From positions 44,983,856-45,047,855 of the forward strand of contig NW_024041150.1 of the NCBI RefSeq assembly GCF_014851395.1: 64,000 nt of DNA. The letters run 5' to 3'. Below the pieces are notes generated by a model. That model was not told the origin of the DNA, made no database searches, and saw nothing but the letters and a program-made list of their open reading frames with translations. The DNA comes from Micropterus salmoides. Taxonomy: Eukaryota; Chordata; Actinopteri; Centrarchiformes; Centrarchidae. The translations under genes and the position numbers were made by a program. Positions 34,104-46,100 of the stretch are shown here, piece after piece (position 1 is the first letter of the stretch; every line of letters begins with the position of its first letter).

Positions 34104-37100
34104 GTGAGTGAACTCTGACAGTCAAAGCTGTTCGCATAACGCTTTCTGGTAAAAAGTCATATAAAATGTGTTCTGTAAAGAGTTTGAACACAAAAAGACA
34201 CTAACACATACTGAAAATGTTTTAACATTTACTAACTAAATGAACATTTACACTATTTAGAAACAGCCTTAAGTAAAACTAACAAGACAACAGTCTCTAA
34301 AAACCAGCCTGTTCTGATGCGTCGTATATACACTTTGAGAAAACCATGGCTATTGTACACAAAGCCCCTGGGGGCATCATAACCGTCACAGAAGTTAGTG
34401 AGAAGTGAATATATCAGTGAATATATGCATGTCGACTGGCTCCTTTGTGTTGCAACGCTATTGCAAACTGCAGCGTATCATACACACGCAAAATCGCCGT
34501 TTTGTGTACAATAGCCACGTTTTTTCCCAAGCGTGTATATGTGACGCCTGAGATTAGATCAAGTTGCTAAAAACAAGTTACCAGGATGTAAGCTCAGTCA
34601 GATCTGAGATTTGAGCCTTCAGTTATGAAATAAATCAAATTCACAGAAGACTAAAAGAACTTAATTGGTATATAGTGTTTATTTGACAAAAGGAATTTGT
34701 CCCTTCCTGTATGTTGAAGTGAAGCTCCAAGAATCCAATTAGTTTCATTAAATGCTAAAAATATTGCAAAAATGAAAAAACTCAAAGGTCACCACACCTC
34801 TAGTTTCCTTTTTCCACATGTTTCCACATGCTGCAGTCTCCCAGAAGTCTCTCGCAGGCAGCCTCAGGCTGTCTGAGAAAAGAGCACCAAGCTGTGACGC
34901 ATTTATGGTCAAACAGGTCAAAGACTATTAATTATTACACCTCTGTGATAAAAACATCAGGGAACTGTGGTGGAAATTATATTCCTGGTGAGAGGTTGAG
35001 CAGATAATTGAGTTACAATGAACCGTTGTCTTTGAAGAATTTATTTAACAAAAGAGAATAAACAGAGAAGTACTACAACACTAACATCTGGCCCTGAGAA
35101 AAAGGATACATGATCATTTACACAGTCTGGGTTTCTATGTTTTGGAGAACAAAAGATCTTTGACTGGTCCCAGTCAAGGAAGGAGAAGAGCAGCTAGCGA
35201 GGAAAACAATCAACAACCCCACATCCCTGACCTAAACCCCACACATGTGGACAGACTGGAATAACAAAACAATAATAAAAAGGGAACAGTTTAAAGATTT
35301 AAAACAATATATAAAACATAATAAAAGGAGAAAAATAGCACTCATGTAAGTACTTGCGTAAAGGATTATAAGTAACGAATAAAACAATTTTCTGCCCTTA
35401 CAGGAAGTATTTAACCTTTTAGATTTCACTTAAAGACAACTTATTTTCCAGCATGTAGGGCAGCCCTATATGTCTGCATTCCACTTTCTTGACTGGAAGG
35501 GCACCTTAAATTTAAAAGTACATGACATAAATAACTCAATTTAACAAAAAAAACCACATCAAAAAAATATTGTGAATCTTCATAATGCAGCAGGTGCAAA
35601 ATTTGAATCTTCAGTCATCATCAATTCCTTCCTTAATTCTGTCCAACAAGATAAATTAAATAAATGATAAATATATTTTATTTCCATTATTGTTTTTTTT
35701 TATAATTAACAAATGGTTAAAAAACTATTTCTATTTCTGGGCTGGTTGGAAATAATTAATGACAATAAAAGACTGGTCCTTTTCCCTGAGCTAATTACTT
35801 CAAGCCAACTGTGCTGTTGAAAAATACTGTTGCCCAGTGTGTCAGCAACCACATGGTGCTGATTAGTTTAGCATATCCTGTCGTTCCCAACAAAGTGTCA
35901 AGATTTTACTGTGAGACATCTGGTCATTTCACTAAAATTTAACGTATCCCCTCCAGCCTCTCTGACTGTGAGTCCCAGCAGCTCTCAGCTGTTTGAAGGA
36001 GAGTCTGTCTCTCTGAGCTGTGAGGAGGACGACAGCTCTGCTGGATGGACGCTGAGGAGGAACACAACCAGAGGAACCAGGACTCAGTGTGGAGCTGGCT
36101 GGGGAAGATCAGCTGGTTCTTCCTGTTACATCAGCCACATAAACCCATGGGACAGTGGAGTTTACTGGTGTGAGTCCAGAGAGGGAGCAACCAGTAACAC
36201 CATCAGCATCACTGTCACTGGTAAGATCAGACTGTGGAGTTAGTGTTGATGAAGCTGTGTGTAAATGATGAAATGCTGTAGTTTGTCTCTGTGTTGAGGT
36301 GGACCAGTGATCCTGCAGAGTCCTGTCCTCCCTGTGATGGAGGGACATGATGTCACTCTGCACTGTAAAACAAAGACCCCTACCTCCAACCTCCAAGCTG
36401 GTTTCTATAAAGATGGCTCCCTCATCAGGACTGAGCCTACAGGTCACATGACCATCCACCATATTAACAAGTCTGATGAAGGCCTCTACAAGTGTAACAT
36501 CAGAGGTCGTGGAGAGTCTCCATCCAGCTGGATCTCTGTCACAGGTGAGGAGCTCAAAGATAATTCTCAAAATGACCTTGTTGTGTTTTCTACATTGAGT
36601 TCAGCAGGTTTCAGCAGAGATGATTCATGATGTGACAACATTTCTAACTTTGCAATCTACAAAGAACCAAGAGTGAAATCTGTCAGAGTTCAACCCACCG
36701 TTTGATACGTGATGTTTTTAACTCTAAACCAGACAGACACCATGAATTCACTGCTGTGTCTTTCTGTTAGCATGTTGGTGAATAAATTGTCCATTTATTT
36801 AATTTTCTGTGCCTTTAATTATAATTTCTTGTTCATTTCAGTGAAACCCACCACTACAAGTCCTCCTTCAACCCCCTCTCCTCCTGGTTTCTCCTCCTCT
36901 TCCTCAACCACTCCTCCTTCTGATTCCATCTCTCCTCCTCTCTCTGTGTTGTGGTCTGCTGTTCTGACTTTCTGTGTTCTGGTTCTTCTGGTTCTTCTGG
37001 TTCTACTGGTGAGACGATGCCTCCATATGAAACCTAAAGGTTAGTCACAGACTCCATGTGCTGCAGTTCACATTTAAAGTCACATTTTACTGTTAAGACA

Positions 37101-40100
37101 TTTCTATTAACACTTCTGGACGTACAAATAATAACAAGTTACAAACTGTTTCTTTAAGTCAGACGTCCATCTGGATTCTCATAAATTAGTTTGCTGCTGT
37201 TAATAAAACAATCTCACCACAGGGTCCATTTAGTGAGCTGTGGAGCTTTTGACTGAATCACATGATCTTCCTTGATTTAAATTTCTGCTCCTTTTGGTTC
37301 ATTCAGCAGCTGAAGAAGAAGTTGGGGATGATGACATCACAGATGACATCACCTACAGTGATGTCAAAATATCACGTCACTTACAGCAGCCAATCAGACG
37401 CAGCAAAGGTAACGATGTTTTATTGATTCTGGACCCTCTCCATCTGAAGGTTGCCCCCCCCCCCTAAAAATCTATTAATAATTGTGTAAGTAGTAAAACA
37501 ATATAAACATAAATGGGGCAATAAAAGTGTGTTTTAAGTTTAGAAACATTTTGAGTCCCCCTCTCTGGCCTCACAGTGTCCACTGCCTGCTTTTCCCAAG
37601 GGGGTAAGCCAGAGATCGGAAAGTGACGCCAACCAAAGCCTGCATGGAGGGATCCATGTAGGCCCAGAAATGACGTTAAAACTCTGTGACACCCCGTCGC
37701 ACATGAGAGATGTAACCGTATTGCTTAGATTATAAACTCTCGGCAATCAGAGCAATCAGTGACGCTGCGTTGGTGTTTGGCAGGTGAGTCTCATAGGTGG
37801 GCTGATTAAACAGTGACGATCCGAGTCAGACAAACACACTGAGCCATGAGACTTTTTCTTGATGCAGCTACCAGAATTACGGTGTTTCTGTCGCTGTTCT
37901 ACGTCACTAAACCACGGTTATGCTGCGCGATCGTGCGCAGTAGACGCTGGTGCCGACAGGAAGTAGCCTGTCCAATCAAGCTTATTGTCGCGCGAAGTAT
38001 AGACAAAAATGGCCATTACACATTTTTATTGTTTTTATGGGGGCCTACAAAACCTCTCAGCCCCAGGGCCTAACGGTAGATTAAAGCGGGCCTGGCCACA
38101 CACACACGATATAACATGTCTTAGGTGTTAAAGTTCTTCACTGGAGTGAAGAAGACATAACACTCGCAGTTAACAACAGAGAAAAATTTACAGAAAGAGA
38201 CACTATCTTATATTAAATTAGAAAACACGGTGGATATTAAAGCAATCAATCAATCATCTCTTAATTTGTCCCCGTAGGGAAATTAGTTTGCAGAACAATC
38301 AAGTAGGCATCATACAGCACAACAACACATAATTTCCCAAATCCCACACCTTACTACTGATTAAATTAGGCAGACCAAGCTGAGCATCCTGCCTATTTGG
38401 CTATGAATGTGCCTTACCTGTTTAAAAACTTGATTTCTTAAGGCACAAATTTATCTATTTTCGGTAAATAGGGGGAGGCGATATCGTAACAGTTCAAATG
38501 AAGGTGCAAGGTGGGGCCTCTTGTCTCCCACAGTGTTCATCAGCCTTTCCCTATAGATACATTCCCTACTCGGTCCCTAATAGTTTACTGGCCGTTGTTA
38601 CTGTTTTTCTTACTGACTTTTTCTAAACCTCAGTAGCATTGCCAAACCAGCAAATGATGCAAAAAGGCAAAAACACTTTCAATAAAAGAACAACAGTTTC
38701 TTTAAAAACTACATTCTTTGTTGTGTCTTAGTGTTTATGAGGTCAGACCACAGATCCCATCTGAGCTTATGGTCGAGCACAATGCCAAGGTATTTGTAAT
38801 TATAATAAAAAGGGTTCCCATTGATAACAGTAGGATTTGATGATTGCAACGTTCTAAAGTCAATGGACATTACTTTTGTTTTGATGGTGTTTAGAAGGAG
38901 GCTTCACTTCTCACACCACGTTAGGAAGTAGTAACAAACTGGTCAATGCGCCTCCTCATCATATAGGCTCATCAAGGCAAGTAAGCAGGTAAAGCAACAG
39001 TAAACACAGCTGATGTCACAGAGCTCATCTGCTGCTGTGAAAACAGAATCGCGATTGAAAAAACAAACAAACGTGAGTTGTCTTTTATTAAACTGCTGAC
39101 AAATAAAGTCAGAGCATACAGATACAGGCAGAGAGAGAGACAGGTGTAGGTGCATGTGTGTCTGAAGTGAAAAGTACTGTAATTTGAGATTTAACACTAA
39201 AATAAGGTGGAGAATTAAGTAGAATTAAATCAGTGAGATTAGAAATAAAATTCTAGAAATAGGGTAATGTATTCTTTCAAATATTTTCAATTAAAATATA
39301 TTTTAAAATGTCCCTCAAAATGAGAAAATATCCAATCAAGAAAAGTTGTGATGTTTGTCAGTTATAGTTGTCAGAAAGAAAGAAGTGGAATCAGCGGGTC
39401 AGACCTTTAAATAATCAGTAATTAGGATCATTAGTGCATCTCTTATTTCAGCCGGTACAGCTATAATCCTGTGTGTGAACTGATGTTAGGTTAATGTTGT
39501 AGATCTACTGTTGTGTTGGGTTTTGCTCAGTATGATGTTCAGTGGCAGATCAGCAGCAGATCAATATTAAGAGACGGCCTCTGTCCCAGAGGAAACCTAA
39601 AATACTATGTGGAAGATGCCAGATAATTAGGTTATAATGACCGCGTGGTGAGTCATATTTAAACAATTATTGCTTTGTGTTGTTGGCCAGATAAAAAGAC
39701 AGAGAAAAGTACAAAAAGTCATGGCAATTTGGTAACATCACTGCCTCCATGCTACACTAATAATAGCAGTAAGACTTCCCTCTGTGTACATGTATCCTAT
39801 ACTAGTACTAGCTGTATTATTTGTGTCCCTTTCAGAAATTTCGCTTGAGAAATTTTATGTTTTCTGCCCCCCTCCCCCCCAACTGTCAGATTAAATTCAC
39901 ACCCTTGTGTTTGTTGCATGTGAGTCTGTTTTGTGTCCTGTGGTGAATCTGCAAACAGACGCTAGCAGCTCTGCAGTCGTTTCCTCTTTCTGATAAAAAC
40001 ACTTCAGCCTGACGTGACTCTGCACATGTTTCACTGCAGGACTGTTAAAAATAAATATTCTAATAATAAAGATATAATATGAATGAATTGTAAATGCTCT

Positions 40101-43100
40101 GATAAACACATAAGCGTGAGTAAGCTTATGTGTTTATTATTGATTTGTTTATTTAATGTAAATAGTAAATTACCCTTTATTCTTTTCCATTTTGTGACAT
40201 GGATCTTAATATTTAAGTCAATATTTTGACTCATATTTGGATTTCACTTTCATAAACTTTATAATTTAGTAGTCTGTTTGACGTCCTGACATCAAGTTCA
40301 AGATTGTTTATTGTCATTCATTCACATACCGAGTATACAAATTAGCGAAATGCCGTTTCCCACAGTCCATGGTGGTTAAAATAAATTCACAAATAGTCGA
40401 CATTTCGTTTTCCTTCATTCATCTATATTCAGCTTTCACAGCAGCAGCAGTCTTAAGAAATATACTGCCAAAATGTGAATTGCATTCCAGTTAAATTCAG
40501 CTGTATGCTGACATTTGCTGCCATATTGATGAAGACAGAAGGACAAAATACCTTTACAAATAACATGTCTCTCTCTCTCACACACACACACACACACTTT
40601 CCCCTTACCCACCTTTTCATTGTACATAGTTGACCTTAGCACGAGACATCATTCAGCAATATATGGCACTTTTCAGTGATATTATGACTTAATAGTGTGT
40701 TTGTTATGTTCAGTGATGGATAGTAACTCCGTACATTTGCTCAAATACAAATTAGACGTATTTGTACTTTTTTTTGGCACCTTCTACTTCTACTCCACAT
40801 CTCAGAGGGAAATGTTATACTTTTTACTTCACTACATTTAATCAGTTAGATTTTAACACACAAAACACATAAATATTTGTTATAAATGAAACTACCCAAC
40901 AGTTTATAGACAGCTGGTACATTAGTTTACTATGGTGATTGTCTTTCGGTAACTGTGAGAACATTTCTCACTGTTTTTACAATCGATTAATGGAGAGAAT
41001 AATCAGCAGATTAATCCACAATGAAAATAATCATTACTTGCAGCCTGAGACAAAACAGTTCAACCTCAACCAACTACATTAATGCATGAGTAACAATAAT
41101 CTAATGTATAATAATAATCAATAGTAATAGTAATAGTAAATAGTAATAGTATGAAAGTCACAAGGCACATTTTTCTTTCTGCTTTGATTACTTTTACTTT
41201 TTATACTTCAAGTACATTTTCCTGATCATTTAGTTCAGTTCAGTTCAGTGTGCTTTATTGGCATGAATGTTTTATTTACACAATTTTGCCAAAAGTTTAC
41301 ATTTCAATATAACATAACAATGACATAACAAGATATATCCAATCAAGACCGTTCAATTTAGCAGTTATAAATTACAAAAACAACAAAAAACAAACACAGA
41401 TAGATTGTAAACTACAAATAACAGTGAACTAGATGTAACCTGCCACGCATATTGTTGGCTGAGTCACTCGCTGTCCCTCAGGTTGGGACACAAGGACACA
41501 TACTTGGCAGCAACGTTTGCCATCTGTCGTTCTCCTGGGATTATTCTTAATTTATTTTCTTCAAGTTCCTCTATGGTACGCTGTTGCCTCTAGGCAACAT
41601 ACCCTTTTTGCCCTTGTACACCTCCACCAAACATCACAAAATATGATGCATTACTTCAAAACAGTTGCAGGGCCTTAAGGAAACCAGTAGCAGTCTTAAA
41701 ATTTGTCACATGATGCTCTGGCGCCCATTAGGAATCTTTTTACTGCTGCATTACACTGCCCTCAAAATATATTTTTGACCCAGAAAAATTATATTCACAA
41801 TAATAAGTGAGTAAAGTTGCATTATTAATTGTTTAATATAATTTATTTGATAATTATATAATGGAAAATAGTTCAAATGGAAATGTTGCCTTGAAGCAGC
41901 ATCAAACCATTATGGAATCCCGTCATGCCATTTCTTGGTGTTGTGCATTAGGTTTACATACTGATCAAAAGCTGTTAACGTAATTTTCACTCATTTTACA
42001 TTGATTAATTCCTTAATTATACATTTGATGATGTTGGTTGTAATAACATTGTAATAAAAAATGTATTACACTGGATATTTCAATCTTATGCTTTGTTATT
42101 CTGCCTGCAGAGCAGATGATTATATAAGGGAATCGTAGGGATTCGTAGGAATCGGGTCCAGTGGGCATGTAGTTGGACGGCTACGGGTCAAGAGTTCTGA
42201 TACTTCGCTCTCTGTGAGAGGAGTAATCGAGGAGAGTGAACAACCACTGACCTGGGAGGGCAGAGGAAAAGATGTAGTAGGACTGCTACAATGGTTGAGG
42301 TTGAGTGTTTCAGAGAATTGGCTAGTTATAGTCGCCACTTTGTCTGTGAAGAAGGCAGCAAAAGTATCAGCAGACAAGTTTGTGGGTGGTGGAGGTGGAG
42401 GAGGATTTAGTAGCGCTTTAAAAGTGGAAAATAATTTCCTTGAGTCAGTGGCACTGCTTATTCTGTCATTATAGAACGCAGTTTTGGCAGCACTGATGCT
42501 TGTTGAGAAGGAGGACAGGAGCAATTGGTAGCCCTTAAGTTCGGCAGGGTCTTTGGTTTTTCACCATTTTCTTTCAGCCGCTCTGAGATCAGTACGGAGC
42601 CCACGGATGGTATCAGTTAGCCACGGGTGGGGATGGTTTGAGCGAGCAGGCTTGGTGGATAGAGGACACAGGCTATCCAGGCACGAGCTTAGTGTAGAGC
42701 ACAGAGATTGTGCGGCATCATTGACCTCAAGTGAGGAAAATGTGTTGAGGGAGGGTAGAGCGGAAGCTACCACTGAGGCAAAGTGAGCGGGAGACAGGTT
42801 GTGGAGGTTGCGGCGGTGTGAAACCAATGGTGTTGGAAGAATGAGCTGTTCCTGTAGACATACCGTAAACTGAATGAAATAGTGGTCAGACACATGTAGA
42901 GGTGTGACTGTTAGGCACTCTGTGGCACAGTTTCGGACAAGAAGGAGGTCAAGAACCTTGCCAGCTTTGTGGGTCGGGGGGCTGAGAGTGCAGTGTAAGT
43001 TATCAGTAAAAAGAAAAATCTTAAATATTTAAAAACTGTGGTAAAAAGAAAAGTCTTCAGTCTTAATTTAAAAGAACTGACAGTTTCAGCAGACCTGCAG

Positions 43101-46100
43101 TTATCTGGGAGTTTCTTCCAGATATATGGAGCATAATAACTGATCGCTGCTTCTCCTTGTTTAGTTTTGACTCTGGGGACAGAAAGCAGACCTGATCCCA
43201 GACGACCTGAGAGGTCTGAATGGTTCATAACGAAGCAGAAGATCAGAAATGTATTTTGGCCCTAAACCATTTAGTGCTTTATAAACTAACAGCAGGATTT
43301 TGAAATCCATTCTTTGACATACAGGAAGCCAATGTAAAGACCTCAGAACTGGAGTGATGTGATCCACTTTTTGGTCTTAGTGAGGACTCGAGCAGCAGCG
43401 TTCTGAATCAGCTGCAGCTGTCTGATGGATTTCTTAGGGAGCCTGTAAGGACGCTGTTACAGTAGTCGAGTCGACTGAAGATAAATGCATGGATAAGTTT
43501 TTCCAGGTCCTGCTGAGACATAAGTCCTTTAATCCTTGATATATTCTTCAGGTGATCGTAGGCTGACTTTGTAATTGTCTTAATGTTTCCTCAAATTCAA
43601 GATTTCTGGCTTGATTTGTGGATCTTAACATTACAGATTGACGCTGAGCACTGACTTTCAATCATTCCTCCCTGGCTCCAAAAACAATAACTTCAGTTTT
43701 ATCTTTGTTTAATTGAAAAAAATTCTGGCACATCCAATCGTTGACCTGCTCAAAACAGACACCCCTGGTGAAATGGTGAAAATAGATCTTCAGCCCTTTA
43801 ATTTTAGTTTAGGACCAGATAACTAGTGTGTGTTTTTTGTCTCTTCCTCCTGATGTTTAAACAAGTATTTTTAGCATTTAGTATTTTTAGCTATGAGTGT
43901 TCATTTGGTTTATTCTAATTGGTGTTTGTAAAGCAGTGCTGTCTTGAGAAAGGTTTGTATGACATGTTGCAGGGTTTGTTAGTTTCAGGATTAGCAGGCA
44001 TAAAGAACTATTTTCTCTTGGGTTTTAAGAGTCTTGGGGACTTGATCTGAGGTGCATCAGGAAGTTTAGTGCCACTATTATCAGTGGAAACTAATTCTGA
44101 CCTGCACACATTTGTAGGAGAGGCACTTGTCGCTTTGGATAATAGCGTCAGCTAAATGAATAAATGTAAATGTTTTCTGCAGAAATCTGCATGTAGGGTC
44201 CCAATGTGGTGCTTCTTCCATCTGTTGTAGTTCTTTATATATTATATATTTTTACTTAAGGTAAGGAATAGGGAAAACTTCAGTCAGCACTGCTAATGTT
44301 ACTGTTTGTGCAACAGACTGTTTATGTTTATGTTTAAGAATGCATCAACTTTGTAACAGTGGCATTAAATAATCACTAACTACTTGACAGAGCGCTGGTG
44401 TCCTGCAGTTTCTGTTAAACTGTATTGGGATGTTACCTGAAACTGACTGAATATGGCTCAGCCCCACCTAGAACTGTTTTCACCAGCCGACCCTGAGTCT
44501 CATATATTCCTGAGTAGCTGCAGATCAGTGAATTCAGTTCATGAAGCTTGTATCTGCAAAAGCACACAAGGAAAAACTGTTTTCCCCATGTCACAATATG
44601 TTTATATTGAAGTGACACCAATATTTTATATGGATCTTTAAATAAAAAATACAAATTTTAAATTCAAAGTTTCACTGTAACACAGTAAATAATTTATCAG
44701 CTTGTGTGACGTCCTGACATCAAGTTAATTTATTCTATTTATTTATATTTCATCCACATACTGAGTATACATGAACAAAATGCTGTTTCTCACAGTCCAA
44801 GGTGCTAAAAACAAAGTCAGAAAGAGTCAACATGTTCATCCTGTGCAGAACACGTTGACTCTTATCTTGATCACAGCCAGCAGCTCTGTGGTCGTTCGAC
44901 TCCGATAAATCAGCTTCACTTGTGTTTGGTCTCTTTTCAGCTTTCACAGCAGCAGCAGTGTGAACAAGAAAAAAACTGTCAAAATGTAAAATGTTCTTCA
45001 GTTTAACTCCTACACGTCTGTCTTCAGCTATATATAGATATTTTCTGCCATATTAATAAATTTTCTATTATGTCCTATTTAAATACTGTACAGAAATACA
45101 TATTATTATAATAGAAGCATATTAATCTAAATACTTTTTGTACAATGGCTGCTGCAGTCGTAGTAACGTAGTACTAACAGTACTGGTATCAGCTGTATGT
45201 GTTTTATTTTCCAGAGAGTGATCCAGCTGCAGTCTACTCAACAGTGAGAGGAACAGGAGACGTCAGTTATGGACAAATAGTCATCAAAGACATCAAATCA
45301 AACAGGACGAGAGGTACAGCTGCTCTTCTTTGTTTCCATCGTGAACCAACTCTAGAATATCTGTTAGAGAAGAAAACAGGATGATGTTTATGTGGTTTTC
45401 ATGGCCCAAAAGGTGTGTAGGATGTACTTTAGTGGTTTGTGATTCCTGCTGTTAATTTCTCTGTTGTGGTTCCTGGTAGCAGTTTTTTTTGCAAGTTCCA
45501 CTAGAGACAACTTTGAGGGTTCAAGCCTGACAAGGAAGCGAGAGGAACATTTAATTATACAGCACTTTAAAAAAAGATGAGATCCCTCATTGGCTTCCCA
45601 CCACTATGAAACTGATGGGGTTTGTTATAATACATGACCAAGCCACAGAGAGAGACGGCTACAGGGAATCAAACATCTGAGCTCTGCAGTTGTACTCAGG
45701 AGCATTAGGGCCTATAACCCTGAATCCAGTCTGACAGGCAGAACTTTACATTTATTCATTTAGCAGACACTTTTATCCAAATCAACTTACAATTGCTTTA
45801 TATGTCAGAGGTCACACGCCTCTGGAGCAACTAGGGGTTAAGGGTCTTGCTCAGGGACACAATGGTGTCTCACAGTGGATTCAAACCCGAGTCTTTCACA
45901 CCAAAGGTATGTGTCTCATTCACTGCTCCATCACCACCCCACCTTTAAAAGGTGAGGACATTTCTGTAAATTGTCCACATTGTGAAATTTGAGTAAAGTC
46001 TAGTTTTTGGAAATTAAAAAAATATACAATATGATAACATCTTGTCTATCTCTTTAAAATAATAAGGTTATTTATTGTGTTGGGGTCAAAATTAGTTTTA

